From: Microbacterium marinum
GTDB lineage: Bacteria > Actinomycetota > Actinomycetes > Actinomycetales > Microbacteriaceae
Direction: 5' to 3'
Length of the DNA: 64,000 bases
NCBI RefSeq assembly: GCF_014204835.1
Contig: NZ_JACHMD010000001.1
Span: forward strand, 1,612,001 to 1,676,000
How positions within the stretch are numbered: the stretch's first letter is position 1; each line of letters begins with the position of its first letter. The notes below the pieces were generated by a model. The model saw nothing but the letters and a program-made list of their open reading frames with translations. It was not told where the DNA came from and ran no database searches. Both the position numbers and the translations under genes were made by a program. Positions 38,491-46,454 of the stretch are shown in pieces.

Positions 38491-39758
38491 CGACGCACCG
38501 CCCGCTGCGTCGATGCGTCGTCATCGGCGTCGTGAGAGCGCCAGTCGTCGGGGAGCAGATAGTCGAGCACGTCGTCGACGGTGACCGTTCCGACGAGGTG
38601 GTGAGCGCGGTCGACGACCGGAAGGGAGACGAGGTTGTAGCTGGCGAGCATCCTCGCCACCTCCGCCGCGGTGGCGGAGACGTGGACGGGCTCCACCGAG
38701 TCGTCGATGATGGCCCCCAGTCGCTCGTGCGGCGGGTACCGGAGCATGCGCTGGAAATGGACGACACCGAGGAGTCGGCCCGTCGGCGTCTCGTACGGCG
38801 GGAGGGTCACGAAGACGGCCGCGGCCAGCGCCGGGTGCAGCTCGTGGCGGCGGATCAGTGCCAGTGCTTCGGCGACGGTGGCATCCGCCGACAGGACGAT
38901 CGGCTCGCTCGTCATGAGACCGCCCGCGGTGTCGGGACCGTGCTCGAGCAGGGCGCGGACGTCCTCCGCCTCTTCGGGCTCCATGAGATCGAGCAGCTGC
39001 TCGGCGCGGACGTCGGAGAGCGCGCCGAGCACATCTGCGGCGTCGTCGGGCTCCATCGCGTCGAGGATGTCGGCAGCCCGCTCGTCGCCCAGCGCTTCGA
39101 GGATGTGGACCTGCTCGTCCTCGGGCATCTCTTCGAGGGCGTCGGCGAGGCGCTCGTCGGGCAGTTCTTCGGCGACCTCCAGAAGTCGCTCTTCGGGCAG
39201 GTCGAGCAGCGTGTTCGCGAGATCGGCGGCCTTCAACTCCGAGTACGACGCGACGAGGAGCTCGGCGGACTGGGTCTGCCCGGCGACCTGCTGGTCACGC
39301 ACATCGCTCCACTGCGCAAAGGTCGTCGGGCCCTTCGCGAAGGGCGAGGCGCTCGTCTTGGGCTTGCGAAGGAAGAGCTGCCCGACCTGCCAGTCGCCGA
39401 GGCGATCGCGTTCGATCGCGACGTCCTCGATCACGGCAGAGCCCGAGCCGTCGTTCAGGTGAACGCTCCGCCCGATCAGCTCGGTCATGACACGCACCTC
39501 GCCGCCGCGCTGCTCGAACCGACGCACGTTGATCAAGCCCGTCGTGATGACCTGACCGCTCGCGATAGAGGTGACCCGGCCGATCGAGAGGAAGACGTTG
39601 CGGCGGCCGGGGATCTCGACGACGAGCCCGACGACGCGGGGCGGATCGTCCTTCCGATAGATGACGACGACGTCGCGGACGCGGCCGAGCCGGTCGCCCG
39701 CGGGGTCGAAGACTGCGCACCCCGTCAGGCGTGCGACGAAGACCCGCTGCGTGCTCAC
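38487..39758 (-). CDS. MgtE intracellular-domain/CBS protein without channel domain (Rv1232c-like)
   Basis: A 423-aa soluble protein. The N-terminal part (1-150) has two PRC-barrel-like halves (VFVARLTGCAVFDPAGDRLG; TELIGRSVHLNDGSGSAVIE). An MgtE N-domain superhelix (about 165-270: repeated ADLANTLLDLPEERLLEV, LADALEEMPEDEQVHILEAL, AADILDAMEPDDAADVLGAL) and two CBS domains (about 280-410) follow. The transmembrane channel of MgtE is absent, so it is not a transporter by itself. Probably a divalent-ion or nucleotide sensor working with the DUF1003 partner (inference). GTG start, 6 nt after a TACGCT box. Confidence 0.88.
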   Translation of the reverse strand: MSTQRVFVARLTGCAVFDPAGDRLGRVRDVVVIYRKDDPPRVVGLVVEIPGRRNVFLSIGRVTSIASGQVITTGLINVRRFEQRGGEVRVMTELIGRSVHLNDGSGSAVIEDVAIERDRLGDWQVGQLFLRKPKTSASPFAKGPTTFAQWSDVRDQQVAGQTQSAELLVASYSELKAADLANTLLDLPEERLLEVAEELPDERLADALEEMPEDEQVHILEALGDERAADILDAMEPDDAADVLGALSDVRAEQLLDLMEPEEAEDVRALLEHGPDTAGGLMTSEPIVLSADATVAEALALIRRHELHPALAAAVFVTLPPYETPTGRLLGVVHFQRMLRYPPHERLGAIIDDSVEPVHVSATAAEVARMLASYNLVSLPVVDRAHHLVGTVTVDDVLDYLLPDDWRSHDADDDASTQRAVRR

Positions 39759-39764
39759 CCGTCC

Positions 39765-39770
39765 AGCGTA
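39765..39770 (-). promoter_or_regulatory. -10 box TACGCT (minus strand), leaderless promoter of the MgtE/CBS-DUF1003-mrp operon
   Basis: Read on the minus strand, TACGCT ends 6 nt before the GTG at 39758, predicting leaderless mRNA. Confidence 0.5.
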
Positions 39771-39830
39771 GTCCGCGACCGGCCTGCGCACTCCCGGCCG
39801 GTGCAGAGGGTCGCGTGTCAAGATGGGCAG

Positions 39831-40568
39831 ATGAGCATGCTGGGTGGGGCCCCGAAGGAGCACGGCGCGACGGTCGCCGAATACACGTCGTACGAGGCCG
39901 CGCAGAAGTCGGTGTCGACCCTGATCTCCTCCGACGTCCCGGCGCAGGACATCGCGATCGTCGGCCGCGGGCTGCGGTCCGTGGAGCGCGTCACGGGCCG
40001 CCTCGGATACGCAACTGCCGCGCGCTCGGGGGCGATCAACGGCGTGCTCCTCGGATTGCTGTTCGCCGCGATCTTCGTGCTCGGGAGCCCGGGCGCGGCG
40101 CTGCAGCTCTTCGTCGGGGTGATGCTCGTGGGCATCGCCCTCGGCATGCTGATGAGCATCATCAGCTATTCGATCATCCGGCGTCGGCGGGATTACACCT
40201 CCGTGACCCAGGTGATCGCCGACCACTACGACGTGACCGTCCTCCCGCGCAGCTTCTCGCGCGCGAAAGACCTCCTCGGCCCCGCGGCGGCGCCGCGTAC
40301 GCCCGCGCCGGTCGATCTCGGCACTCCACCGCGCTACGGCGAGCGGGTCGACCCTGGCTCCGCCGCCGCCCCGGGGGAGCGCGTCGACCCCGCCCCGCCG
40401 CCTGTCCCCGAGCAGCCGCGCCCGGCGCCGGGGCCGGAAGAGCCGCCCCGTTACGGTGAGCGGATCGCGCCGACCCCGGCATCCGATCCCGTCCCGCCGG
40501 CGGAGGAGAAGGTCGACCCCGCCCCGGAGCCCCCGGCCGAGCCGCCTGCGACGGCCCCGTCGCGGTGA
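39831..40568 (+). CDS. General-stress-protein-17M-like two-TM protein with Pro-rich tail (Rv1234-like)
   Basis: A 245-aa protein. Residues 12-55 (AEYTSYEAAQKSVSTLISSD, VPAQDIAIVGRGLR) resemble the GSP17M/YflT-like N-terminal domain. Then come a Gly-rich double TM region (INGVLLGLLFAAIFVLGSPG; LFVGVMLVGIALGMLMSIIS), a cytoplasmic segment and a C-terminal Pro/Asp/Glu-rich repetitive tail with four PPRYGER- or ERVDP-like units. Function unknown. It has a CAAGAT box 6 nt before the ATG, close to the local leaderless pattern. It is divergent from the MgtE/CBS gene and overlaps the next gene by 4 nt (GTGA). Confidence 0.75.
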   Translation: MSMLGGAPKEHGATVAEYTSYEAAQKSVSTLISSDVPAQDIAIVGRGLRSVERVTGRLGYATAARSGAINGVLLGLLFAAIFVLGSPGAALQLFVGVMLVGIALGMLMSIISYSIIRRRRDYTSVTQVIADHYDVTVLPRSFSRAKDLLGPAAAPRTPAPVDLGTPPRYGERVDPGSAAAPGERVDPAPPPVPEQPRPAPGPEEPPRYGERIAPTPASDPVPPAEEKVDPAPEPPAEPPATAPSR

Positions 40569-41236
40569 TCACGGTCGCCCTGCCCGCGGGGCCCGTCGAG
40601 ATCGACGACCGGGTCGACGACGCCGACGATGCCTGGGCCGTCGTGGCTCTCGCCCACGGAGCTGGCGCCGGAATGGACCACCCGTTCCTCTCCGGCGCCG
40701 CCGCGGCCTTCGCCGGCGCCGGAGTGACGACGGTGCGCTTCACCTTCCCGTATCTGCAGGCGGGGCGTCGGATGCCGGGACCGGCGGCGCACGCGATCGA
40801 GACGTGGGCGGCAGTCGCCGACCGCGTGTCGGAGCTCGCCGCGGGCCTGCCGTGGGTGGCGGCAGGCAAGTCCTACGGCGGTCGGATGGCGTCGATGGCG
40901 GCGGCCGAGGGTCGTATCGATCCGGCCGCGCTCGTGTACCTCGGGTACCCGCTGCATCCACCGGGGCGACCCGAGAAGGCGCGGACGGTGCACCTGCCCG
41001 CTATCAGCGCCCCGCAGCTGTTCCTGGCCGGGACCGCCGATCCGTTCCTCCAGCCGCTGTCCGATCTCGAGGCCGCCGTCGACGCGTGCCAGGATGCCGA
41101 GATCGTGTGGACCGAGGGTGGGGGTCACTCGTTCGAGGTGAAGGGTGCCCGACGCACTCCCGAAGAGGTGGGCGCGGACGTCGCACGGTCCGCGCTGCTG
41201 TGGCTGCGGACGCGGGTTCAGCGACCCGCGGCGTAA
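40565..41236 (+). CDS. Alpha/beta-hydrolase (KANL3/Tex30-like family)
   Basis: A 223-aa protein with a hydrolase fold: oxyanion-type segment LAHGAGAGMDHPF, nucleophile elbow GKSYGGRMAS, an acidic strand end LAGTADPFLQP and the histidine in GGGHSFEV. The small size and the AHGAG...GKSYGGRM signature fit the KANL3/Tex30-like dienelactone-hydrolase-related group of unknown substrate. The GTG start overlaps the stop of the preceding gene. Its 3' end overlaps the convergent gamma-glutamyltransferase gene by 19 bp. Confidence 0.82.
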   Translation: MITVALPAGPVEIDDRVDDADDAWAVVALAHGAGAGMDHPFLSGAAAAFAGAGVTTVRFTFPYLQAGRRMPGPAAHAIETWAAVADRVSELAAGLPWVAAGKSYGGRMASMAAAEGRIDPAALVYLGYPLHPPGRPEKARTVHLPAISAPQLFLAGTADPFLQPLSDLEAAVDACQDAEIVWTEGGGHSFEVKGARRTPEEVGADVARSALLWLRTRVQRPAA

Positions 41237-42996
41237 CTTTGCATCCCGCGCGGGTTGGCAGCGGCCCAGACCGCGCCGGTCGCGCGGTCCCGACCGACGG
41301 CGCACAGTCTGCCGAGAGCCCACTCTCCCGCGAGGACGACGTCGTGACCGCGCGAGCGCAGCTCGTCGACGACGTCGGCGCCGATCCGGTCCTCCACGAC
41401 GGCGCCGGCCGGCGTCCAGCTGCGGGGCCAGAACGAGTCCACCATCGCGGTCGTGTGCAGTGTCGGCGCATCGATGGCCTCCTGCGCGGAGTAGCCACCC
41501 GCGAGCATGCGGACGATCACCGGCAGCTGCCACTGGTCCTGCTGATCGCCACCGGGGGTGCCGAGGGCGATCGTGGTGTCGCCGTCGTGGATGAGGGTGG
41601 GGGAAAGCGTCGTGCGCGGGCGCCGTCCCGGCGCGAGTGCGCTGGGCGAAGCGGGATCGAGCCAGGACACCTGCAGCCGGGTGCCGAGGCAGAAGCCGAG
41701 CTCGGGGATCGTCGGGGAGGATTGGAGCCACCCGCCCGACGGCGTGACGGCCACGATGTTTCCCCACCGATCGACGACGTCGATCTGGCAGGTGTCTCCT
41801 CGTGTCTCGCCGCTCTTCGCGACCGTCGGCTCGCCCGTGCCCGGGACGACCGTGCCGTCGGGGCGCCGCAGCGGGGGCTGCCAGGCGGATCCGTCGGGTG
41901 CTGTCGCCGGCCGCCACTGCGCGGATGCCGCATCGCCGAGCTCGCGCCGGCGGGCATCCGTCGCGGAATCGGTGAGGAGCCACTCGACCTGCGCCCCGTC
42001 GCCGAAGTGCGCGTCGCGGTCGGCGAGCACGAGTTTGAGAGTCTCGATGATCGTGTGCGCGCCGGCGGGCGTGGCGGGGTCGAGCAGCGCGTCCTCGAGC
42101 GGATCCAGGATGCGCAGCGCCGCGAGGAGCGCCGGTCCCTGGGTCCATCCGCCCGCTTTGAAGACGGTGCGGCCCCGGAAGCGCGCACGGAGGGGACGCT
42201 CATACCCGGCCTCGAACCCCGAGAAGTCCGCCTCGTCGATGACGCCTGCGTGGTCGCCGCCGGTGGAATGACGGTGGGGCACCGCGGCGAAGGCCGACGC
42301 CGCGCGCGCGACGAAGCCGGTGCTCCACTCGCGCCTCGCGGCCTGAATGCGTTCGGCTCGGGATGCCGCGCCGTCGCCCGCGGCCACGAGTCGTTCGAGG
42401 ACCGCGGCGTAGGCGGGGTTGCGGTGGAGCGCTCCGGCGGCGGGTGCGGCCCCATCGACGAGCCAGAGGTCCGCGGAGGTGGGCCAGTTCTCGCGGAAGA
42501 GGTCGGCGACGCGATCGATCGTCGCCGCGGCCTGGGGGAGGAGTGGGTGGCCGTCGCGCGCGTAGCCGATGGCGTAGGAGAGGACGTCAGAGAGCTCCCA
42601 GGTACCGTGGTCGCGCAGCAGGATCAGCCACGCGTCGACGGCACCCGGTATCGCGGCGGCGAGGGCCCCGGCGCCGGGGACGAGGTCGAGCCCCTCTGCG
42701 CGGAAGTGGTCGATCGTCGCCGCTGCGGGCGCAGGACCCTGGCCCATGAGCACGGTGGGTTCGTCGGCGCCGGCGACCTGGAAGAGGCCGACGAGGTCGC
42801 CGCCGGGGCCGTTCAGGTGCGGTTCGGCGATGTGGAGGGTGAATCCGCCCGCGCACACGGCGTCGAAGGCGTTCCCGCCGCGCTCGAGCACGGCCTGTGC
42901 GACGGCCGCCGCCGTGGTGTGCGTGGCGGCGACCATCCCGAAGGTGCCCCGAAGCTGCGGGCGGGTCGTGAACGGCGGCGGTGGGGTGAAACTCAC
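41218..42996 (-). CDS. ggt: Gamma-glutamyltransferase family protein
   Basis: A 592-aa N-terminal nucleophile hydrolase, self-cleaved into two subunits. The small-subunit N-terminus would be T402 in GDTCQIDVVDRWGN, equivalent to the catalytic Thr of GGT. The large-subunit start has GMVAATHTTAAAVAQAVLER, GGNAFDAVCAGGF and the PHLNGPGGD loop; the small subunit includes RPRTTLSPTLI and a GTPGGDQQDQWQ loop. No signal peptide is visible, which is unusual for classic periplasmic GGT and suggests a cytoplasmic gamma-glutamyl hydrolase or acylase. GTG start at 42996, overlapping the aminopeptidase P gene by 4 nt, so the two form a peptide or gamma-glutamyl degradation pair. Confidence 0.85.
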   Translation of the reverse strand: MSFTPPPPFTTRPQLRGTFGMVAATHTTAAAVAQAVLERGGNAFDAVCAGGFTLHIAEPHLNGPGGDLVGLFQVAGADEPTVLMGQGPAPAAATIDHFRAEGLDLVPGAGALAAAIPGAVDAWLILLRDHGTWELSDVLSYAIGYARDGHPLLPQAAATIDRVADLFRENWPTSADLWLVDGAAPAAGALHRNPAYAAVLERLVAAGDGAASRAERIQAARREWSTGFVARAASAFAAVPHRHSTGGDHAGVIDEADFSGFEAGYERPLRARFRGRTVFKAGGWTQGPALLAALRILDPLEDALLDPATPAGAHTIIETLKLVLADRDAHFGDGAQVEWLLTDSATDARRRELGDAASAQWRPATAPDGSAWQPPLRRPDGTVVPGTGEPTVAKSGETRGDTCQIDVVDRWGNIVAVTPSGGWLQSSPTIPELGFCLGTRLQVSWLDPASPSALAPGRRPRTTLSPTLIHDGDTTIALGTPGGDQQDQWQLPVIVRMLAGGYSAQEAIDAPTLHTTAMVDSFWPRSWTPAGAVVEDRIGADVVDELRSRGHDVVLAGEWALGRLCAVGRDRATGAVWAAANPRGMQSYAAGR

Positions 42997-44429
42997 CCGC
43001 GAACGCCCGACCGGGCGATCCACGCCTCGACGTCGTCGGCCGTACGGGGGATGTCGGCCGAGAGGTTCACCGGTCCGGACTCGGTCATGAGGATGTCGTC
43101 CTCGATGCGGACTCCGATGCCGCGATACTCCTCGGGAACGGTGAGATCGTCGATCTGGAAGTACAGTCCGGGCTCGATCGTGAAGACCATCCCGGGCTGC
43201 AGCTCGCCGTCGTAGTACATCTCCCGCCGCGCCTGGGCGCAGTCGTGGACATCGATGCCGAGGTGGTGGCTGGTGCCATGCACCATGTACCGGCGGTGCT
43301 GGCCGCCGCGGTCGGCGTCGAGGGCTTCGTCGGCCGTGACCGGCAGCAGGCCCCATTCCGAGACGCGTGCCGCGATGACCTCCATCGCCGCTTCGTGCAG
43401 CGCGCGGAACCGCACGCCCGGGCGGGCGATGCGGAATGCGGCATCCGCCGCCTCCAGCACCGTCTCGTAGATCTTCCGCTGGATGGGGGAGAACGTGCCG
43501 GAGACCGGAAGGGTCCGCGTGATGTCGGCGGTGTACAGGCTGTCGACCTCGACGCCCGCGTCGATCAGGACGAGGTCTCCGGGGACGACCGCTCCGTCGT
43601 TGCGGGTCCAGTGCAAGTAGCAGGCGTGGGGACCGGATGCCGCGATCGTGTCGTAGCCCTCGCCGTTGCCGTCGGTGCGCGCGCGCAGGTGGAAGACGCC
43701 CTCGATCGCCCGCTCGCCCCGGGGCGTGTCGATGATGCGGGGCAGCTCGGCGACGATGTCGTCGAACCCGCGGGCGGTGGTGTCGACCGCGAGGCGCATC
43801 TGTGCGATCTCGAACGGGTCCTTCACGAGCCTCATCTCGGAGACGAACCGGGTGAGGTCGTCGTCCTCGTCGAGGACGAGGTCCGCCTCGGATGCCGCGA
43901 ACCCGTCGACGTGCGCGGTGGCCAGGCCGAGGTCGGCGGCGACGCCGGCGAGAGAGGGGCGCGGACCGATCCAGAACTCGCCGATGGTGGCATCGGCGTA
44001 GAACTCCGTCGTCGTGCGGTCGGCGCGTTCACGGAGATACAGGGTGACGTCGTGTCCGTCGTCGGTGGGATCGAAGACGAGCACGGAGTCCGGCACGGCG
44101 TCGGCAGCCCACCCCGTGAGGTGCGCGAAGGCCGAGTGCGCGCGGAACGGGTAGTCGGTGTCGTTCGAGCGCTGCTTGTAGGAGCCCGCGGGGATGACGA
44201 GCCGGCGTCCCGGGAACGCGGCGGACACGGCCGCGCGGCGAGCGGTGGCGTAGGGGGCCTGCGCGCGCTGCGGGGGTGTCGACTCGGGACGCTCCGCCCA
44301 GCCCTCGGAGATCGTGTCGAGGAAGCCCCGCGGGAACGGCTGCTTGCGGTTCGTGGTCGCGGGGGTGGCGGTCTCGGTCGTCGTCGCGCTGTCGTCCGGT
44401 GCGATCGTGTCGCGCTCGTCGGTGCTCAT
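42993..44429 (-). CDS. pepP: Aminopeptidase P family protein (Xaa-Pro aminopeptidase)
   Basis: A 478-aa M24B metallopeptidase that removes N-terminal residues preceding proline. The N-terminal creatinase-like domain includes RRLVIPAGSYKQRSNDTDYP and FRAHSAFAHLTGW. The catalytic pita-bread domain has metal ligands in DLVLIDAGVEVDSLYTADIT, HGTSHHLGIDVHD, FTIEPGLYF and GVRIEDDI. The first 40 residues are Thr/Glu-rich and non-conserved. The ATG at 44429 is supported by GAGACT ending 6 nt before it on the minus strand. It is coupled to the gamma-glutamyltransferase gene. Confidence 0.92.
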   Translation of the reverse strand: MSTDERDTIAPDDSATTTETATPATTNRKQPFPRGFLDTISEGWAERPESTPPQRAQAPYATARRAAVSAAFPGRRLVIPAGSYKQRSNDTDYPFRAHSAFAHLTGWAADAVPDSVLVFDPTDDGHDVTLYLRERADRTTTEFYADATIGEFWIGPRPSLAGVAADLGLATAHVDGFAASEADLVLDEDDDLTRFVSEMRLVKDPFEIAQMRLAVDTTARGFDDIVAELPRIIDTPRGERAIEGVFHLRARTDGNGEGYDTIAASGPHACYLHWTRNDGAVVPGDLVLIDAGVEVDSLYTADITRTLPVSGTFSPIQRKIYETVLEAADAAFRIARPGVRFRALHEAAMEVIAARVSEWGLLPVTADEALDADRGGQHRRYMVHGTSHHLGIDVHDCAQARREMYYDGELQPGMVFTIEPGLYFQIDDLTVPEEYRGIGVRIEDDILMTESGPVNLSADIPRTADDVEAWIARSGVRG

Positions 44430-44475
44430 CTGTCCAGTCTCGCACCGTCGCAGGCGTCGGTCACGCCCGCAGCGC

Positions 44476-45489
44476 TCAGCCCGCCGGCTCGAGCTGGACG
44501 ATGACCGGCCGGTGGTCGCTGGCGGTTCCATCGAGCGAGGTGAGGACGACCGATCCGGTGGCGCGCCACACGTCGGTGGACATCACGTGGTCGATCGGCG
44601 TGCCCAGCAGAGCCGGCCAGGCGGTATCCCATGTTCCGACGGCGCCGTTGCCGGTCGTCCGAGCCGCGTCGATGCACCGGCCGAGATCGCCGCCGTCGGT
44701 CCCGAACCGGTCCATGTGATCGACCGTCGCGTTGAAGTCGCCCGCCATGATGACGTTCTCGCTCGCGCACTGATCTGCCAGCCAGCGGAGGTCGTTGCGC
44801 CAGTCGGCCATGTCGTCCTGCCGCGGCGCGACGGCGTGGACCGCCACGATCGTGGGACCGTCGCCGTCGACCGGCATCGCCACCACGCTGGGGACGATCG
44901 ACGTGTTGGTCGTCCCGGACGACTGCGACTCGACGACCGAGTAGTCGCCGAGGTCGGGGGAGATCAGCAGCGTCGTGTACGTGGCATCCCAGCCCTCGTA
45001 GTTCTCCTCGTGCACCCACATCGGATTGCCGCGCTCGCGCATGGCGATCGCGATCGCCTCGCCGGTGTCGGCGTTGGTCTCGGGGAGCGCCACGACGTCG
45101 ACCTGCATGGCGATGGCCGTTTTCACCACGGCATCCACGTCGGTCGCCTCGCCCGCCGTGTTCCACGTCATCACCCGGATGCTGTCGTCCGTCGGGTCGG
45201 GGAGGTCGGTGCTTCCGAGCCCGCGCCAGGCGAGGACGCCGACGTTGGCCACGCAGGCGAGCACCGCGACCATCGCGATACCGGCACCGAACCCTCGGGT
45301 GCGGCGACCGGCGCAGAGGAGAAGACCCACGAGAGCCACGACGGCGAAGGCCACCGCGAGGACGGGGCGCAGGGAGACCAGCTGGGCGAAGGGAAACTCG
45401 CGCTCGAGGCGGAAGAACTGCGGCCAGGTGACGAGGGCGGCGCCGACGGCCGCGACGATCGTCACGAGGATCCCCAGCAGTCGCAGCAC
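44476..45489 (-). CDS. Membrane-anchored endonuclease/exonuclease/phosphatase family protein
   Basis: A 337-aa protein with three N-terminal TM helices (LGILVTIVAAVGAALVTW; RPVLAVAFAVVALVGLLLC; AGIAMVAVLACVANVGVLAW), then an extracytoplasmic EEP domain: VMTWNTAGEA, VVALPETNAD, IVAVHAVAP, IMAGDFNATVDH, IDHVMST and the final SDHRPVIVQL. All catalytic Asn, Glu, Asp and His positions of the fold are present, so it should be an active metal-dependent phosphodiesterase. Extracellular location suggests nucleotides, phospholipids or DNA as substrate; this is open. The GTG start is 6 nt after a TAGGGT box on the minus strand. Confidence 0.85.
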   Translation of the reverse strand: MLRLLGILVTIVAAVGAALVTWPQFFRLEREFPFAQLVSLRPVLAVAFAVVALVGLLLCAGRRTRGFGAGIAMVAVLACVANVGVLAWRGLGSTDLPDPTDDSIRVMTWNTAGEATDVDAVVKTAIAMQVDVVALPETNADTGEAIAIAMRERGNPMWVHEENYEGWDATYTTLLISPDLGDYSVVESQSSGTTNTSIVPSVVAMPVDGDGPTIVAVHAVAPRQDDMADWRNDLRWLADQCASENVIMAGDFNATVDHMDRFGTDGGDLGRCIDAARTTGNGAVGTWDTAWPALLGTPIDHVMSTDVWRATGSVVLTSLDGTASDHRPVIVQLEPAG

Positions 45490-45495
45490 ACAGCG

Positions 45496-45501
45496 ACCCT
45501 A
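45496..45501 (-). promoter_or_regulatory. -10 box TAGGGT (minus strand), leaderless promoter of the EEP gene
   Basis: Read on the minus strand, TAGGGT ends 6 nt before the GTG at 45489. Confidence 0.5.
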
Positions 45502-45530
45502 GACGGGCAGGCTGTGGAGTTTCTGCGCGA

Positions 45531-45536
45531 TACGCT
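45531..45536 (+). promoter_or_regulatory. -10 box TACGCT, leaderless promoter of the PHP gene
   Basis: TACGCT ends 6 nt before the ATG at 45543; the intervening CGGAGG looks like a Shine-Dalgarno but is too close to act as one. Confidence 0.5.
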
Positions 45537-45542
45537 CGGAGG

Positions 45543-46418
45543 ATGTCAGCCGGGAACGCATCGCCGGCGGGGCACTCCGGACCGAGCGACCTGCACCTGC
45601 ACTCCGACCACTCCGACGGCACCGAGCCGCCGGCCGAGGTCATGGCCGCCGCGCACCGCCACGGCATCCGCACCGCCGCTCTCACCGATCACGACACGAC
45701 GGCGGGATGGGCGGAAGCGGCGGATGCCGCGGTCTCGCTCGGGATGACCTTCCTCCCCGGGATGGAGCTTTCGGCGCGTCATGAGTGGCGCAGCGTGCAC
45801 GTGCTGGCCTACCTGTTCGACCCGGATGGCAGCGGCCTCCGCGCCCTGACCGACCGGATCCGGGACTCGCGCCTCACGCGCGCCCGCAGGATGGCCGACC
45901 GGATCGGACGCGACTACGACCTCGACTGGGCGGACATCGTCGATCAGACGGCGAGCGGGGCGACCGTCGGGCGACCGCACATCGCCGACGCGCTCGTCGC
46001 GCGTGGTCATGTGCGTGACCGGGGCGAGGCGTTCGGCGGCATCCTCCATCCCTCCAGCCCCTACTACGTCGACCTGTTCGCGCCCGACCCGGTGACCGCG
46101 GTCGCCGCCGTGCGCGCAGCAGGGGGCGTGCCGATCATCGCGCACCCCGCCGGCCGCGGCGGGCTGCTCCCTGATCGGCTGCTGGCTCGCCTGATCGACG
46201 CGGGGCTCGCCGGATTCGAGCTCGGTCACCGCGAGAACGTCGAGCCGGCGCTGGGCAGACTGCGCTCCCTCGTGTCCGCGCGAGACCTCATCGCGACGGG
46301 ATCGAGCGACTACCACGGGCGCGGCAAACCGAATCTGCCGGGGGAGTACACGACCGCCGACGAGATGGTGGATCGCATCATCGCGCTCGGGCAGGGGACA
46401 GCGCCCGTCACGCCGTGA
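45543..46418 (+). CDS. PHP domain phosphoesterase (TrpH/RNase AM-like)
   Basis: A 291-aa metal-dependent phosphoesterase of the polymerase-and-histidinol-phosphatase fold. The N-terminal metal motif DLHLHSDHSDGTEPP, TDHDTTAGWAEA, GMELSARHEWRSVHVLAYL, the mid-domain IIAHPAGRG and the final GSSDYHGRGKPN supply the His/Asp/Glu ligands. The layout is that of the TrpH/YciV group, which includes 3',5'-nucleotide phosphatase and RNase AM activities, so a role in RNA 5' end or pAp turnover is plausible. It is divergent from the EEP gene and convergent with the DEAD-box gene 36 bp downstream. Confidence 0.88.
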   Translation: MSAGNASPAGHSGPSDLHLHSDHSDGTEPPAEVMAAAHRHGIRTAALTDHDTTAGWAEAADAAVSLGMTFLPGMELSARHEWRSVHVLAYLFDPDGSGLRALTDRIRDSRLTRARRMADRIGRDYDLDWADIVDQTASGATVGRPHIADALVARGHVRDRGEAFGGILHPSSPYYVDLFAPDPVTAVAAVRAAGGVPIIAHPAGRGGLLPDRLLARLIDAGLAGFELGHRENVEPALGRLRSLVSARDLIATGSSDYHGRGKPNLPGEYTTADEMVDRIIALGQGTAPVTP

Positions 46419-46454
46419 CGACGCAACGCCGGCGGGACGGGCGGTGCGCGGTGG

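Noticed and set aside
36836..38767. A 643-codon frame that would fuse mrp to a longer N-terminus
   Set aside because: The extra part is an out-of-frame reading of the DUF1003 and MgtE/CBS genes. The conserved Mrp start at 37963 gives the normal length and a 4-nt overlap.
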